Source of the DNA: Armatimonadetes bacterium 55-13
Lineage (GTDB): Bacteria > Armatimonadota > Fimbriimonadia > Fimbriimonadales > Fimbriimonadaceae
DNA: 64,000 bases
Assembly (NCBI GenBank): GCA_001898035.1
Contig: MKRX01000003.1
Coordinates: 20,265-84,264 of the forward strand
Direction of reading: 5' to 3'
In this document: positions 14,986 to 23,772 of the stretch, one piece after another
How positions within the stretch are numbered: position 1 is the first letter of the stretch
How the letters are laid out: the number at the start of each line of letters is the position of its first letter
Translations under genes and position numbers: made by a program
The notes under the pieces: model-generated
Databases searched by the model: none
Seen by the model: the letters and a program-made list of their open reading frames with translations, nothing else
Told to the model about the DNA's origin: nothing

Positions 14986-17247
14986 CTAGTTACCCCCCTG
15001 GGATCGCGTCACCGCCGGTCCACCCACCGGACCGCCCGGAGGCATCACTTTATATCCAGTTACCGACTTCCCGCCATCTCGACTGATGGCATAGCCAAGC
15101 GCGCCCAGAAGCAACACAACGCCTACTAGCATGACCAATGCATACATCCTTACAAAACCCGTCTGAAGCGAGCCAATAATCTTGCCCAGCGCCCCCGCGA
15201 ACCAGCCAGAGCCATTCACCGGTCCATCCACCAGCTTTGCGTCCGCGCCTTTCCAAAGAGCAAGCCCTAAGTCGTCGCCTCCCTGCACCGCCGCGTTCAC
15301 CATCAGCGCGTCATATCCAAACTGATCGCGAGCCAACTTGCGGAAGGGATTCCACTTACTCTCGTCCCAACCTTCTTTCGCCGACAATCCCTTGATATAG
15401 AAAATCGCGCCAATCAAGATGCCGCCCAACGCCGCAATCAACGAGTAACCCATCAAACTCAACCCGCCCGGCAGGTGATGAGGATGTTCCTCCAGTTTGA
15501 GCAACGTCGTGCCTTCTGGATAAAGCCAGTGCTCCAGCAATCCGTTATTCGCCAGAACAAAGCCCCCCACCGCCGAAAGAATCGCCAAAACCACCAACGG
15601 GAACCACATACTCGGCGGAACCTCATGAGGCTTGTGCGTCTCATCCAAGTCATGGTGATGCTCATGCTCATGAGGCATCGCCGCCAGTTCTTCATCGGTG
15701 TAGAAAAACCCGTGCTTATCCGGCCCGTGGTCGTGCCCTTCGTGATGCGCATGCCCATGATCGTGCCCGTGGTCATCGTGAGCATGATCGTCATGGTGCG
15801 CCGCCGCCGGAATCAACCGCCATCTCTCCTGGTTTCCAAAGAACGTCAAGAGCGTCATGCGGGTCATATAGAACGCCGTCAGCAACGCGGCGAACAGCGC
15901 CACCATACCGGCGTAGTAACCAAGATTCACCCCGTCAATCGACGCGTGATCGTTGGCCAAGGCATAACCCAAAATCGCTTCCTTGGAATAGAAGCCCGCC
16001 AAGAACGGAAACCCTGCAATAGCCAGGTAACCGATAAACATCGTCCAGCAGGTAATCGGCAGGTACTTCGCCAATTTCCCGTAGTTCCGCATGTCCTGGT
16101 TGTGCGCCATCGCGTGAATGACCGCACCCGAACCAAGGAACAACAGCGCCTTAAAGAACGCGTGCGTAGTCACGTGGAACATGCCCACCCAATACGCTCC
16201 CGCACCGCAGGCCACAAACATAAAGCCCAGCTGCGAGACCGTCGAGTAAGCCAAAACCTTCTTGATATCCGTCTGCCCAAACGCGATCAACGCCGCAAAC
16301 AGCGCCGTAAACGCGCCAACGCAAGCAATCACCGCACTCGCCACCGGGCTCATCTCAAAGATGAAGTGCAGTCGGTTCAGCATGAACACGCCCGAGGTAA
16401 CCATCGTCGCCGCGTGAATCAAAGCCGAAACCGGCGTCGGACCCGCCATGGCGTCCGGCAACCAGAGATAAAGCGGGAACTGAGCCGACTTACCGCAGGC
16501 GCCTACAAACAGCAAGAGCGCAATCGCCGTCGTCACTCCCGGCATCCCTTTCAACAGGGTCACCACGTTTGGCAGGATCACGTCGTAGCTCAGGAACCGG
16601 TTATCCGCTCCCGCTCCCAACTTGTCGGCGTTCGCCGCCATCACCACGAACAGCAAGAACATGCCCAGGGTCAAACCCCAGTCACCAATTCGGTTCACGA
16701 TGAAAGCCTTGTTCGCCGCCTTCGAGTTGTTGACGTCCTTGTACCAAAAGCCGATCAGCAGATAAGAGCACAAGCCCACGCCTTCCCAGCCAATGAACAT
16801 CAGCGCCAGGTTGTTCCCCAGCACCAAGATCAACATCGCCGCAATAAACAGGTTCAGGTAAGTGAAGAACCGCGTGTAGTCCTTTTCTTCACTCATGTAC
16901 CCCGTCGCGTAAAGGTGAATGAGAGATCCGATTCCCGTGATGATCAACGTCATCATCATCGAAAGCGGGTCGATCGCCGCCTCGAACGGAATATTCAGCC
17001 CCGCAATCTTAATCCAGTCGAAGGCGTGAACCACCACATAGCGCTGGTCGGGCGCCGCCTGCGCCAATTGCATCGTCAAGTAAACGCCAATCGCAAACGA
17101 GACCGCGATAGGCAGAACCGCCAAGGCCCCCGCCACGCGCTTCCCGCCCCCGTTGCCCACGATGCGCTTGCCGAGCAAGGACTGAACCAGGAAGCCCAAG
17201 ATAGGCATCCCGATTACCAACCAGATCAATCCAAAGTTTCCCGTCAT
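14986..17247 (-). CDS. nuoL: NADH-quinone oxidoreductase subunit L with His-rich loop
   Basis: A 753-residue antiporter-like subunit, longer than the usual 610-660. The core is standard: FIGWEGVGLCSYLLIGFWY, FLLFVGACGKSAQFPLYLWLPDAM and AGPTPVSALIHAATMVTSGVF. Between about residues 480 and 545 (bases about 15615-15810) an inserted hydrophilic loop is packed with histidines and aspartates, for example HHDDHAHDDHGHDHGHAHHE. It lies between the last antiporter helices and the long lateral helix region. The loop is encoded in frame and has no stop. It accounts for much of the extra length. Confidence 0.97.
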   Translation of the reverse strand: MTGNFGLIWLVIGMPILGFLVQSLLGKRIVGNGGGKRVAGALAVLPIAVSFAIGVYLTMQLAQAAPDQRYVVVHAFDWIKIAGLNIPFEAAIDPLSMMMTLIITGIGSLIHLYATGYMSEEKDYTRFFTYLNLFIAAMLILVLGNNLALMFIGWEGVGLCSYLLIGFWYKDVNNSKAANKAFIVNRIGDWGLTLGMFLLFVVMAANADKLGAGADNRFLSYDVILPNVVTLLKGMPGVTTAIALLLFVGACGKSAQFPLYLWLPDAMAGPTPVSALIHAATMVTSGVFMLNRLHFIFEMSPVASAVIACVGAFTALFAALIAFGQTDIKKVLAYSTVSQLGFMFVACGAGAYWVGMFHVTTHAFFKALLFLGSGAVIHAMAHNQDMRNYGKLAKYLPITCWTMFIGYLAIAGFPFLAGFYSKEAILGYALANDHASIDGVNLGYYAGMVALFAALLTAFYMTRMTLLTFFGNQERWRLIPAAAHHDDHAHDDHGHDHGHAHHEGHDHGPDKHGFFYTDEELAAMPHEHEHHHDLDETHKPHEVPPSMWFPLVVLAILSAVGGFVLANNGLLEHWLYPEGTTLLKLEEHPHHLPGGLSLMGYSLIAALGGILIGAIFYIKGLSAKEGWDESKWNPFRKLARDQFGYDALMVNAAVQGGDDLGLALWKGADAKLVDGPVNGSGWFAGALGKIIGSLQTGFVRMYALVMLVGVVLLLGALGYAISRDGGKSVTGYKVMPPGGPVGGPAVTRSQGGN

Positions 17248-17255
17248 CCTAACTC

Positions 17256-17603
17256 TTATCCGCGGAGCAGATTCATCTCATCGATGTCGATATCCTGTCG
17301 AAGCCGGAAGATCGCCATGATGATGCCAAGCCCAACGGCAACCTCCGCCGCCGCCACTGCCATCACAAAAATCACCATCATCTGGCCAGACATCGCCGCG
17401 TCAGCTAAAGGCGCCTTGCCAGGAATCGTCATCGTCGGCAAGAACTTCGCAAAGGCCAAGAAGGTCAAATTCACCGCGTTCAGCATCAATTCGATGCACA
17501 TGAAGATCACGATTGGGTTACGACGAATCACAACCCCCACGACCCCAACACTGAATAGAAAGAGCCCAAGCGTCAGATACGCGATTAAAGGAACACCCTG
17601 CAT
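17256..17603 (-). CDS. nuoK: NADH-quinone oxidoreductase subunit K
   Basis: A 115-residue, three-helix membrane subunit of complex I. It has the conserved [21 protein letters not shown] segment with the membrane Glu residues, and the second conserved Glu in [17 protein letters not shown]. The length is slightly over the usual 100. It sits between the 27-codon ORF and nuoL, 8 bases before the latter. Confidence 0.97.
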   Translation of the reverse strand: MQGVPLIAYLTLGLFLFSVGVVGVVIRRNPIVIFMCIELMLNAVNLTFLAFAKFLPTMTIPGKAPLADAAMSGQMMVIFVMAVAAAEVAVGLGIIMAIFRLRQDIDIDEMNLLRG

Positions 17604-17604
17604 C

Positions 17605-17688
17605 CTACTTCTGCCCTCCCTCAGGCTGCCGGAATCGCAAAGCGAACGCCGCGATCGCGATCAACAACAAAATCGGAATCAGCTTCAT
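17605..17688 (-). CDS. Candidate 27-residue membrane peptide between nuoJ and nuoK
   Basis: The 93-base gap between nuoJ and nuoK is filled almost exactly by a small ORF, ATG 17688 to TAG 17605, one base before nuoK starts. It encodes [20 protein letters not shown] followed by QPEGGQK: a positive start, one hydrophobic helix of about 14 residues and a short charged tail. A weak ribosome site (AGGGGCG) is 8 bases upstream. It could be a supernumerary complex I peptide or a translation-coupling device. No homologue is known to me, and only its placement and shape support it. Confidence 0.5.
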   Translation of the reverse strand: MKLIPILLLIAIAAFALRFRQPEGGQK

Positions 17689-17696
17689 CGTCGCCC

Positions 17697-18218
17697 CTAA
17701 ATTCTCCTCTTCGCCAGCAAGATCGAACCAACGATGCCGACCATCAACAAGATGCTCGCGATCTCAAACGGATACAAATAGCCAGAAAACAGCGAGTATC
17801 CCACCGCCTGAGGAGAACCAAATCCTTCCGGAGCCCGAGGCTCTTGAACGCCAACCAACGGCGCCAAGACCTGCGCCCCAATCATTCCCGCCAGCGCCAA
17901 ACCCATCGCTCCGCCCACGATCATCTTGGGATCGCGCTGCTGAATCAAGGACTTCATCGGACCCAAATTCAAAAGCATGATCACAAACAAGAACAAAACC
18001 ATGATCGCACCGGTGTAAACCACTATTTGGAGGATCCCCAACATCTCGGCGTTCAACGTGAAATACAAGAACGCCAACATGAAGAAGCAAACCACCAAAC
18101 AAAGGGCGGAACGAACCGCGTTGTTGAGAACAACCACGCCTAGAGCCGCCAAGGCCGCCACTCCGCCAATCGTGGCAAAGATCGCGAGATTAGGAGTTAA
18201 CCACTCGGGAAGGTTCAT
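17697..18218 (-). CDS. nuoJ: NADH-quinone oxidoreductase subunit J
   Basis: A 173-residue membrane subunit of complex I with five predicted helices. It has the NuoJ core LGILQIVVYTGAIMVLFLFVIMLL, including the conserved V-Y-x-G-A-I pi-bulge region, and the usual length. It follows nuoH by 31 bases. The nuoI gene that commonly lies between H and J is not present here. Confidence 0.96.
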   Translation of the reverse strand: MNLPEWLTPNLAIFATIGGVAALAALGVVVLNNAVRSALCLVVCFFMLAFLYFTLNAEMLGILQIVVYTGAIMVLFLFVIMLLNLGPMKSLIQQRDPKMIVGGAMGLALAGMIGAQVLAPLVGVQEPRAPEGFGSPQAVGYSLFSGYLYPFEIASILLMVGIVGSILLAKRRI

Positions 18219-18249
18219 GAGTTATTCAGAAGCTCCATCGTAAAACTGC

Positions 18250-19596
18250 TTAAGATGCCGCCACTCCCTCTTTGGAAGGATCGACCAATGTCACCGAACG
18301 AGATTCCAGCACCGGCTCTCCGGACATCTTATTGAGAACCCGCCAGATCGAATAAACGAACACACCCGCAACGACCCAAAGGCCAACTCCCGCAATAGCG
18401 CCCATCATCTGATTGCTGGCGTTCTCCGCCACGATTCGCGAAACCAAAATCCAAGCGCCAACCACGATGAAGTTAACCGTTGCCAGCGGAAGCAAGGACT
18501 TCCAACCCAAAGACATAAGCTGGTCGTAGCGCAGGCGAGGGAGCGTAGCGCGAAGCCAAATGTAAACCGAGATCATGAAGGTGATCTTGCCCATGAACCA
18601 CAGCGGCGCTAACCAGTAGTTCAACTTGCCCATGATGTCGGCCAAACCAGAGAAAACCGGAATCGTTGAGTGCTGAGCCACCCAGTCCCAATTGATCGGA
18701 AGCGCGTTCCACCCACCCAAAAATACCGTGGCCAAAACACCAGAGAAGATGAACATCGCCGCGTACTCTCCCATGAAGAACACCGCGAACTTCATTGAGG
18801 AATACTCCGTGTGATAACCGGCGATCAATTCGTTCTCTGCTTCCGGCAGGTCAAAGGGAGCACGGTTAGTCTCCGCAACCATACAGATCAAGAACACGAC
18901 CATCGCCACAAAGCCGAAAGGCGTGAACACGTACCAGTTCTGAAGGAACGGCGCCAGCCCCCACAAAGGCTTCTCCTGCTCGTGAACCATGTCGGTCATT
19001 CGAAGGGAGCCGGTGGCCAAGACGATGCAGGCCAACGACATACTCATCGCCAACTCATAGCTGATCAGCTGGGCCGAAGCACGCAAACCACCCATCAACG
19101 AATACTTGTTGTTGCCTGAGTAACCCGCCAAGACGACTCCGTACACGCCCAAGGAAGAGATCGCGAGCATGTAAAGAACGCCAACATTCGCGTTTGAAAT
19201 CGGAGTGAGCGAAGGATAAGGCCCCCAAGGCAAAGTCGCTCCTAGAGCAAATGCTGGAAAGAGCGCAATGCCCGGCGCGATGAAATAAATCACCTTATCG
19301 ACCGCGGAAGGCGTGATGTCCTCTTTAAAGAAAAGCTTTACTCCGTCGGCAATTGGCTGCAGAAGCCCAAAGATGGAAGTTTTCTTGCCTCGCAAAAATG
19401 GAGGCACGAACTTACTCGTCTTGGACCACGTGATGGTAGCCACACGGTTCGGACCAATACGGTCCTGCATCCAACTCAAAAGCCGCCGTTCCCACCAAAT
19501 TAACCCGGGAACGAGGGCTAGAATCGGGACGACCAGGAGCAAAACTCGAATGAGCGCCTGGATCGCGGGATGGAGATGGGAAAACCAATCGGCCAT
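18250..19596 (-). CDS. nuoH: NADH-quinone oxidoreductase subunit H
   Basis: A 448-residue membrane subunit linking the quinone site to the proton-pumping arm. Markers are ERRLLSWMQDRIGPNRV near residue 37, QPIADGVKLFFKEDI, the acidic quinone-entry loop MVAETNRAPFDLPEAENELIAGYHTEYSSMKFA (bases about 18780-18880) and LRATLPRLRYDQLMSLGWK. It is about 100 residues longer than many NuoH proteins, with extra helical sequence at the C terminus ending in a Val/Ser-rich tail. It is the first gene of this minus-strand complex I row. Confidence 0.97.
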   Translation of the reverse strand: MADWFSHLHPAIQALIRVLLLVVPILALVPGLIWWERRLLSWMQDRIGPNRVATITWSKTSKFVPPFLRGKKTSIFGLLQPIADGVKLFFKEDITPSAVDKVIYFIAPGIALFPAFALGATLPWGPYPSLTPISNANVGVLYMLAISSLGVYGVVLAGYSGNNKYSLMGGLRASAQLISYELAMSMSLACIVLATGSLRMTDMVHEQEKPLWGLAPFLQNWYVFTPFGFVAMVVFLICMVAETNRAPFDLPEAENELIAGYHTEYSSMKFAVFFMGEYAAMFIFSGVLATVFLGGWNALPINWDWVAQHSTIPVFSGLADIMGKLNYWLAPLWFMGKITFMISVYIWLRATLPRLRYDQLMSLGWKSLLPLATVNFIVVGAWILVSRIVAENASNQMMGAIAGVGLWVVAGVFVYSIWRVLNKMSGEPVLESRSVTLVDPSKEGVAAS

Positions 19597-19738
19597 GGAT
19601 TCGGTTCACAATTTACCAGCCTCAGCCGATTTTTCGCTCTCACCCAAACCTGTTTTAGACGTAACCAACGCCAACTCCGCTCCAATTCGGGAAAAAAGAC
19701 CTCAAAATGCGCGAGAAGTCCTCAATTGTGCTAACCCG

Positions 19739-19767
19739 TTGAAAATACGGGCGTCTTGGATTACACT
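19739..19767 (+). promoter_or_regulatory. Sigma-70-type promoter for the beta-barrel-like gene
   Basis: TTGAAA (19739-19744) and TACACT (19762-19767) are separated by exactly 17 bases and lie 44 bases before the ATG at 19811. A GGAGGG/AAGGAAGG purine stretch supplies the ribosome site. Confidence 0.7.
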
Positions 19768-19810
19768 CACCGGTGACGCCCACATAGGAGGGCTACCAAG
19801 GAAGGTCAAG

Positions 19811-20371
19811 ATGAATAAGATTCTTGCTACATTCGTAACGACCGTCGCAGTCGGATCGGCTGCGTTCGCGACCGGCAGCAAGCCTGCCCAAGGCAACATG
19901 CTCGCCAACGGAAAGTGGTCCATCCGAGTGTTCTACGGCTTCAACAGCGGGGACATTAAGGACGACGCCGACGTTGACGGCATCTTCGGCGGCGGCGTCG
20001 AATACACCCTCCCGAACATGGGCTCTGGGGAATTCGGCGGAAAGTTCCACCTCGGAGCGGAGTACAACACCTCTACCGAAGGAACCGGCAATCTCAAGAT
20101 GGATAACTGGGGCATCTACGGCGGTCTCACGTTCCCCATCGGCCAAAACACCGTCAACGGTCTTGAGCTTCTCGGCAATGTTGGCTACTACAACACCAAG
20201 CTCCACGCAAGCGGCGCTTCTGATGACAAGTGGGGCTTCGGTTTCGATGCCGGCGTCCGCTACAACTTCGGAAAGGCTTCCGCGGAGCTCTTCTACCGAA
20301 TGCGACCCGAAGTCAATAGCGTTAGCAATAGCGCCATCGTCATCGGTGTCAACTTCCCCCTCGGCAACTAA
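19811..20371 (+). CDS. Small outer-membrane beta-barrel-like protein
   Basis: A 186-residue exported protein: a signal peptide MNKILATFVTTVAVGSAAFA, then alternating amphipathic beta strands rich in Gly, Tyr and Phe (WSIRVFYGFNSGD, FGGKFHLGAEYNT, NWGIYGGLTFPI, WGFGFDAGVRYNFG, AIVIGVNFPLGN). The terminal strand ends in a hydrophobic-aromatic pattern. This is the layout of 8-stranded OmpX/OmpW-like barrels, which would imply an outer membrane. ATG 19811 is chosen over longer upstream in-frame starts because it gives a clean signal peptide and a strong ribosome site. The function is unknown. Confidence 0.8.
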   Translation: MNKILATFVTTVAVGSAAFATGSKPAQGNMLANGKWSIRVFYGFNSGDIKDDADVDGIFGGGVEYTLPNMGSGEFGGKFHLGAEYNTSTEGTGNLKMDNWGIYGGLTFPIGQNTVNGLELLGNVGYYNTKLHASGASDDKWGFGFDAGVRYNFGKASAELFYRMRPEVNSVSNSAIVIGVNFPLGN

Positions 20372-20392
20372 TTTAACACTTAGAAGCGAAAG

Positions 20393-20430
20393 AAAAAGAC
20401 CTCTAGGCTAACCCCCAGAGGTCTTTTTCA
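20393..20430 (+). terminator. Intrinsic terminator after the beta-barrel-like gene
   Basis: AAAAAGACCTCT (20393-20404) pairs with AGAGGTCTTTTT around GGCTAACCCCC and ends in a T-run. Because both arms carry A or T runs it may act on both strands, also serving the convergent hexosaminidase gene. Confidence 0.87.
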
Positions 20431-20482
20431 TCTCATCTGCAAAGAGCATGAGCCGAGGGCTCCATGTCTGCCCCCGGAATCG

Positions 20483-23035
20483 CTAAATCGCCGTCACCCC
20501 AAACAAGCGCAGACCCGCATAATCGCTCCGGTTTTCCATTCGAATCCCTGTCACCGCCACGTCCTTCTTACCCAGCGGAATCCGAACTAAGCACACCCCC
20601 TTAGCCCGCTCCCCGCGCAAGACCGCGCGAGAATCGCCCGGAGTACGAATGTCGATCCCATACCGCAAATCGCGAGACACCGTTTGACCGTCCGAAGTCG
20701 TTACTAAGACGCGGGCCACCACTTCTCCTTCGTCTGCCTTTGCCAGTGTGTCAACTGCCAAATCCACTTCTTGAGCCCGAAAATGAGTATTGATCGATAC
20801 TGAAGACCGAAGCGGTGCCTCCTCCTCCATGTTAGACCCCAACCCCACCGACTCGTTCATTAAGACCTTAAGCGGCCCAACCTCACGCACTCCGTCCAAC
20901 TTCTCCCCGAACTGCAAAGAGAGTCCACCCTCGCCGCGGACAGATTGCTTCCTCTCATACATCAGCGACCGAAATCCCTCCGTTGGGTCGTAGCCAAGTT
21001 TCTCGGGCAGTTCCTCCCGACCGCTCGTCGCATAGTCTCCTGCCAAGACCATCGCGCTGAACTGCTCCGGCGCCGCCAGCATCCCTTCTTCACTACTCTC
21101 ATAGCCTGCCCAAGTCGTTTGCAGGGTTCCAAATCCGTGGGCAGCCGCCGCCAAATTGAAGCCGTAGATATTCTCCGGCCGGAACCAGGCCGAGGCCACC
21201 GGCTGAAAGCCCTCACGCTCCCACAGCATCAAAGAAGACATGAACGGAGAGGGCTTGGGCTCCGCCTTATAATGCCAGTCCGCCACAAACGCCCCCTTGG
21301 GAATGACTGCCCGCCGCGCCGCCGCTTCCTCCGCGTTATCGCCCAGCGCCGCATCCACCGCTTCGCCGGGGGCCAACCCCTTGTCGCCCCACAGCATCAT
21401 CTGCACTCCGTGCCGCTTCGCAATCTCGCCCAGCATCGGCACCTGAATCTTCCAAAGCTCCGTCACCAGCTTCGGATCATGCGGGAAGCCCAACATATCC
21501 ACCTCGTCGAGTCCAAAGTGGATCGTCTTCGCTTTCGTCACCGAGATCACTTCGTCCCACAGCTTGTTGAACAGCTCCTTCACCCTGGGCTTGCGCGGGT
21601 CCACCGCATAGGGAACGTCCGGGTTGAAAACAATGTCCTGGTTCGCCTTCCCCGCAAACAGCCACTCCGCGTGGCCAAAGCTCTGAACCAAAGGAATTGG
21701 CTCAACCCCCACGCTCCGGTACCAATCGCAAAGCGCCGCCAGATCGGCCCGCTTCATCGTGATCCCGCCCCGAACGTTGGGCAGGCATTCCCACGCCGTC
21801 CGCTCGCACTGCAAAACCACCTTGTTAAATCCCATCGGCAGCAGCACGTTCGTCCAGAGCTTCTTGTGGAACGCCAATGCCTTCGGCCCCACAAATAGAT
21901 GAACCCCGCGCCACGCCGTCGCCGGAATCTCTTCCAGCGTCCCCGTCGGTAAAACCAGCTTCCCATTCGCCACAAAGGCCAAGAGCGCCACTCGGCGCGC
22001 CACCCGCTCAACCGGCGTCATCGGCCCCAGCGCCACCTTGATCGCCGTCGAACTGATCGAAAGCCGATAGCTGTCCACCGGCGCGTCCTCCTGCCGCGTT
22101 ACTAAGATCTTTAAAGGTCCCACTGCCACCGGCGTCTCATCGAACCGCCGCGCCAACCCCGCTAGCGCTTCCTTTCGAAACGCTGCCGCATCTCCTGCCC
22201 CGGAAGCCAACCCCACCAGTACCGGCTTCGTAAAGTCCAACGTGCTCGCCGTGGGTTTCGGAACCAGCGGCATCCTAGGTCCCCCCGCCGCCACCGCTCC
22301 CTTCAACGTCCGCGTGACCGAGCTCAACTCAAGATCCTGGGCGGGTGAAATCGGTTTCGGCGAAAGATCCAGTTCGAATCCCACCTTCGCCGTCGCCCCC
22401 GGCTGAATCTCAATCCCCATGGCCCCGAGCCACAGGTAATCCCGACCCTCCGCAAAGTCCTGGCTATACCCCCGGGCGTCGAACAACGCCAACTTGGTGT
22501 CCAAGCCCCGGATCCCCATCTTCCCAACCGGCGCCTCAAACTCAAAAGAAGAGGCATCGCCCCCATACCGCCGCTCCGCCATGTCCGACTTGGACCGATA
22601 CACCCCCGGCGCTAACGACCGAACCTTCGCCCCCTCCACCTTCAAGGAGCCCTTCTCAAACGCCGGCGCCCAAATCAGCCCCGCCGTAAGTTCCACATTC
22701 GCCTGCTTCTCCCCCTTCCAAGTGAACTCGTAGCTGCAAACCAACCGAGTCCCCTCCCGATGAAAAACCCCCGATCCAAGGGCCCGACCATCGGCCCCCA
22801 CAAATCGCATCCGAACCGTGTCCGCATCGGGCCGCTCGATGGTCTGAGTGGTGTAAGTGGAAGAGTAGTACCCCTTCGTCCAGCCCGGCTCATAAAACTG
22901 AAACATCGACTTCCGAACCACCGGAACCCCATTCATCGAAACCGAAAGCCCCGCCCCCGACTGGTAGTCAAAAGAAATTCCCGAGGCCCCCACTGCCCCC
23001 GAAACCAACCATCCCAACCATCCTGCCAGCACCAT
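20483..23035 (-). CDS. Glycoside hydrolase family 20-like beta-N-acetylhexosaminidase
   Basis: An 850-residue exported protein with an N-terminal hydrophobic signal (VLAGWLGWLVSGAVGASG). Residues 20-300 are a beta-rich region without a clear assignment. The TIM barrel begins near WRGVHLFVG and carries WYRSVGVEPIPLVQSFGHAEW and the acid/base pair Asp510-Glu511 in IHFGLDEVDM, matching the GH20 D-E catalytic dyad. Later pieces MMLWGDKGL and FVADWHYKAEP fit the barrel end, followed by a C-terminal beta domain. GH20 enzymes cleave terminal beta-linked N-acetylhexosamine, for example from chitin or glycan fragments. The substrate is not defined. Confidence 0.8.
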   Translation of the reverse strand: MVLAGWLGWLVSGAVGASGISFDYQSGAGLSVSMNGVPVVRKSMFQFYEPGWTKGYYSSTYTTQTIERPDADTVRMRFVGADGRALGSGVFHREGTRLVCSYEFTWKGEKQANVELTAGLIWAPAFEKGSLKVEGAKVRSLAPGVYRSKSDMAERRYGGDASSFEFEAPVGKMGIRGLDTKLALFDARGYSQDFAEGRDYLWLGAMGIEIQPGATAKVGFELDLSPKPISPAQDLELSSVTRTLKGAVAAGGPRMPLVPKPTASTLDFTKPVLVGLASGAGDAAAFRKEALAGLARRFDETPVAVGPLKILVTRQEDAPVDSYRLSISSTAIKVALGPMTPVERVARRVALLAFVANGKLVLPTGTLEEIPATAWRGVHLFVGPKALAFHKKLWTNVLLPMGFNKVVLQCERTAWECLPNVRGGITMKRADLAALCDWYRSVGVEPIPLVQSFGHAEWLFAGKANQDIVFNPDVPYAVDPRKPRVKELFNKLWDEVISVTKAKTIHFGLDEVDMLGFPHDPKLVTELWKIQVPMLGEIAKRHGVQMMLWGDKGLAPGEAVDAALGDNAEEAAARRAVIPKGAFVADWHYKAEPKPSPFMSSLMLWEREGFQPVASAWFRPENIYGFNLAAAAHGFGTLQTTWAGYESSEEGMLAAPEQFSAMVLAGDYATSGREELPEKLGYDPTEGFRSLMYERKQSVRGEGGLSLQFGEKLDGVREVGPLKVLMNESVGLGSNMEEEAPLRSSVSINTHFRAQEVDLAVDTLAKADEGEVVARVLVTTSDGQTVSRDLRYGIDIRTPGDSRAVLRGERAKGVCLVRIPLGKKDVAVTGIRMENRSDYAGLRLFGVTAI

Positions 23036-23772
23036 CCCAAGAGCTTACACTCCATCCGTAGCATGGTCGTCTCGACGGTGGCTCCCCTTGCGCACTCAGT
23101 ACCAAGCATTGCCGCACGCAAACACCCAGCCCCCGGCAGGGGTAGTCGCGGTAGGCGTCCCGCCCGTGAAACCTTTCCGCACTCACGCCTTCTCCAATCG
23201 CCTATTCGTCTCCCGGCGCAAGCCGGGAGACGAATCTCCAAAATCTCCTCCCTTTGAAGGGAGGCCGGGAGGGATGATCGCAAACAGAGCGCCCTGGTTC
23301 CAGATCACAACGCCAATGACACGACTCAAGCCCATTCCGACCCGCGATCCCGACGGAGCGCACTCAGTACTTCGCACTCACGCACTCAAAAATCCGGGCC
23401 GCGGGAGGGGTCCCGCGCTGAGCGCAACCGCCCAAAGAGTGCCTTCACCAAAAACCGCAATCCCTCACCCACCGACGCGAAGCGTGTAGCCGGGACCAAA
23501 CCGTCACGCAGTTCCTTTTCGCATTTCGCACTCCCAGAGCAAGAGAATCCCAACGGGATTCCGTAGGCGAGCGAAGGGTTGGAGGCGCAAAGCGACTCCT
23601 ACCCTGGTAATCCAGGAATGCGCATACCCAACCCCAACGGGGTTGCGTCTTACACGCCTCGGCAAAAGCCAAACAATCTACTCGGCGGCCAATTCTAAAC
23701 TGCCCCGATCCGACCACCCCAAAACCTCGCCCACCTCTCGCTTCCCCTCTCGCCCCGGGGGTGAGGGGCACG
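23036..23772. repeat. Gene-poor region rich in short perfect palindromes
   Basis: No open frame here has convincing protein character. The region contains a 14-bp perfect hairpin with loop GCAA (23204-23235), CCTCCCTT-tg-AAGGGAGG (23247-23264), GCGGGA/TCCCGC (23401-23416) and ACGC-GAA-GCGT (23475-23485). GAATCCC-AAC-GGGATTC (23545-23561) and CAACCCC-AAC-GGGGTTG (23629-23645) share the same loop with different stems. A CGCACTCA word recurs at about 23092, 23178 and 23358. It looks like an accumulation of REP-like elements. Confidence 0.7.

Noticed and set aside
15475-17700. A 741-codon open frame on the + strand opposite nuoL, nuoK and the nuoJ end
   Set aside because: Its product is Arg/His/Gln-rich without any domain, as expected from the complement of biased codons in membrane-protein genes. 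The minus-strand genes are unambiguous.
20945-21898. A 317-codon + strand frame opposite the GH20-like gene
   Set aside because: It is His/Arg/Leu-rich with no domain, while the minus strand carries the GH20 catalytic dyad.
23204-23264. Intrinsic terminator of the hexosaminidase gene or its neighbours
   Set aside because: The hairpin is strong but has no T-run and is upstream, not downstream, of the hexosaminidase; better viewed as a REP-like palindrome.
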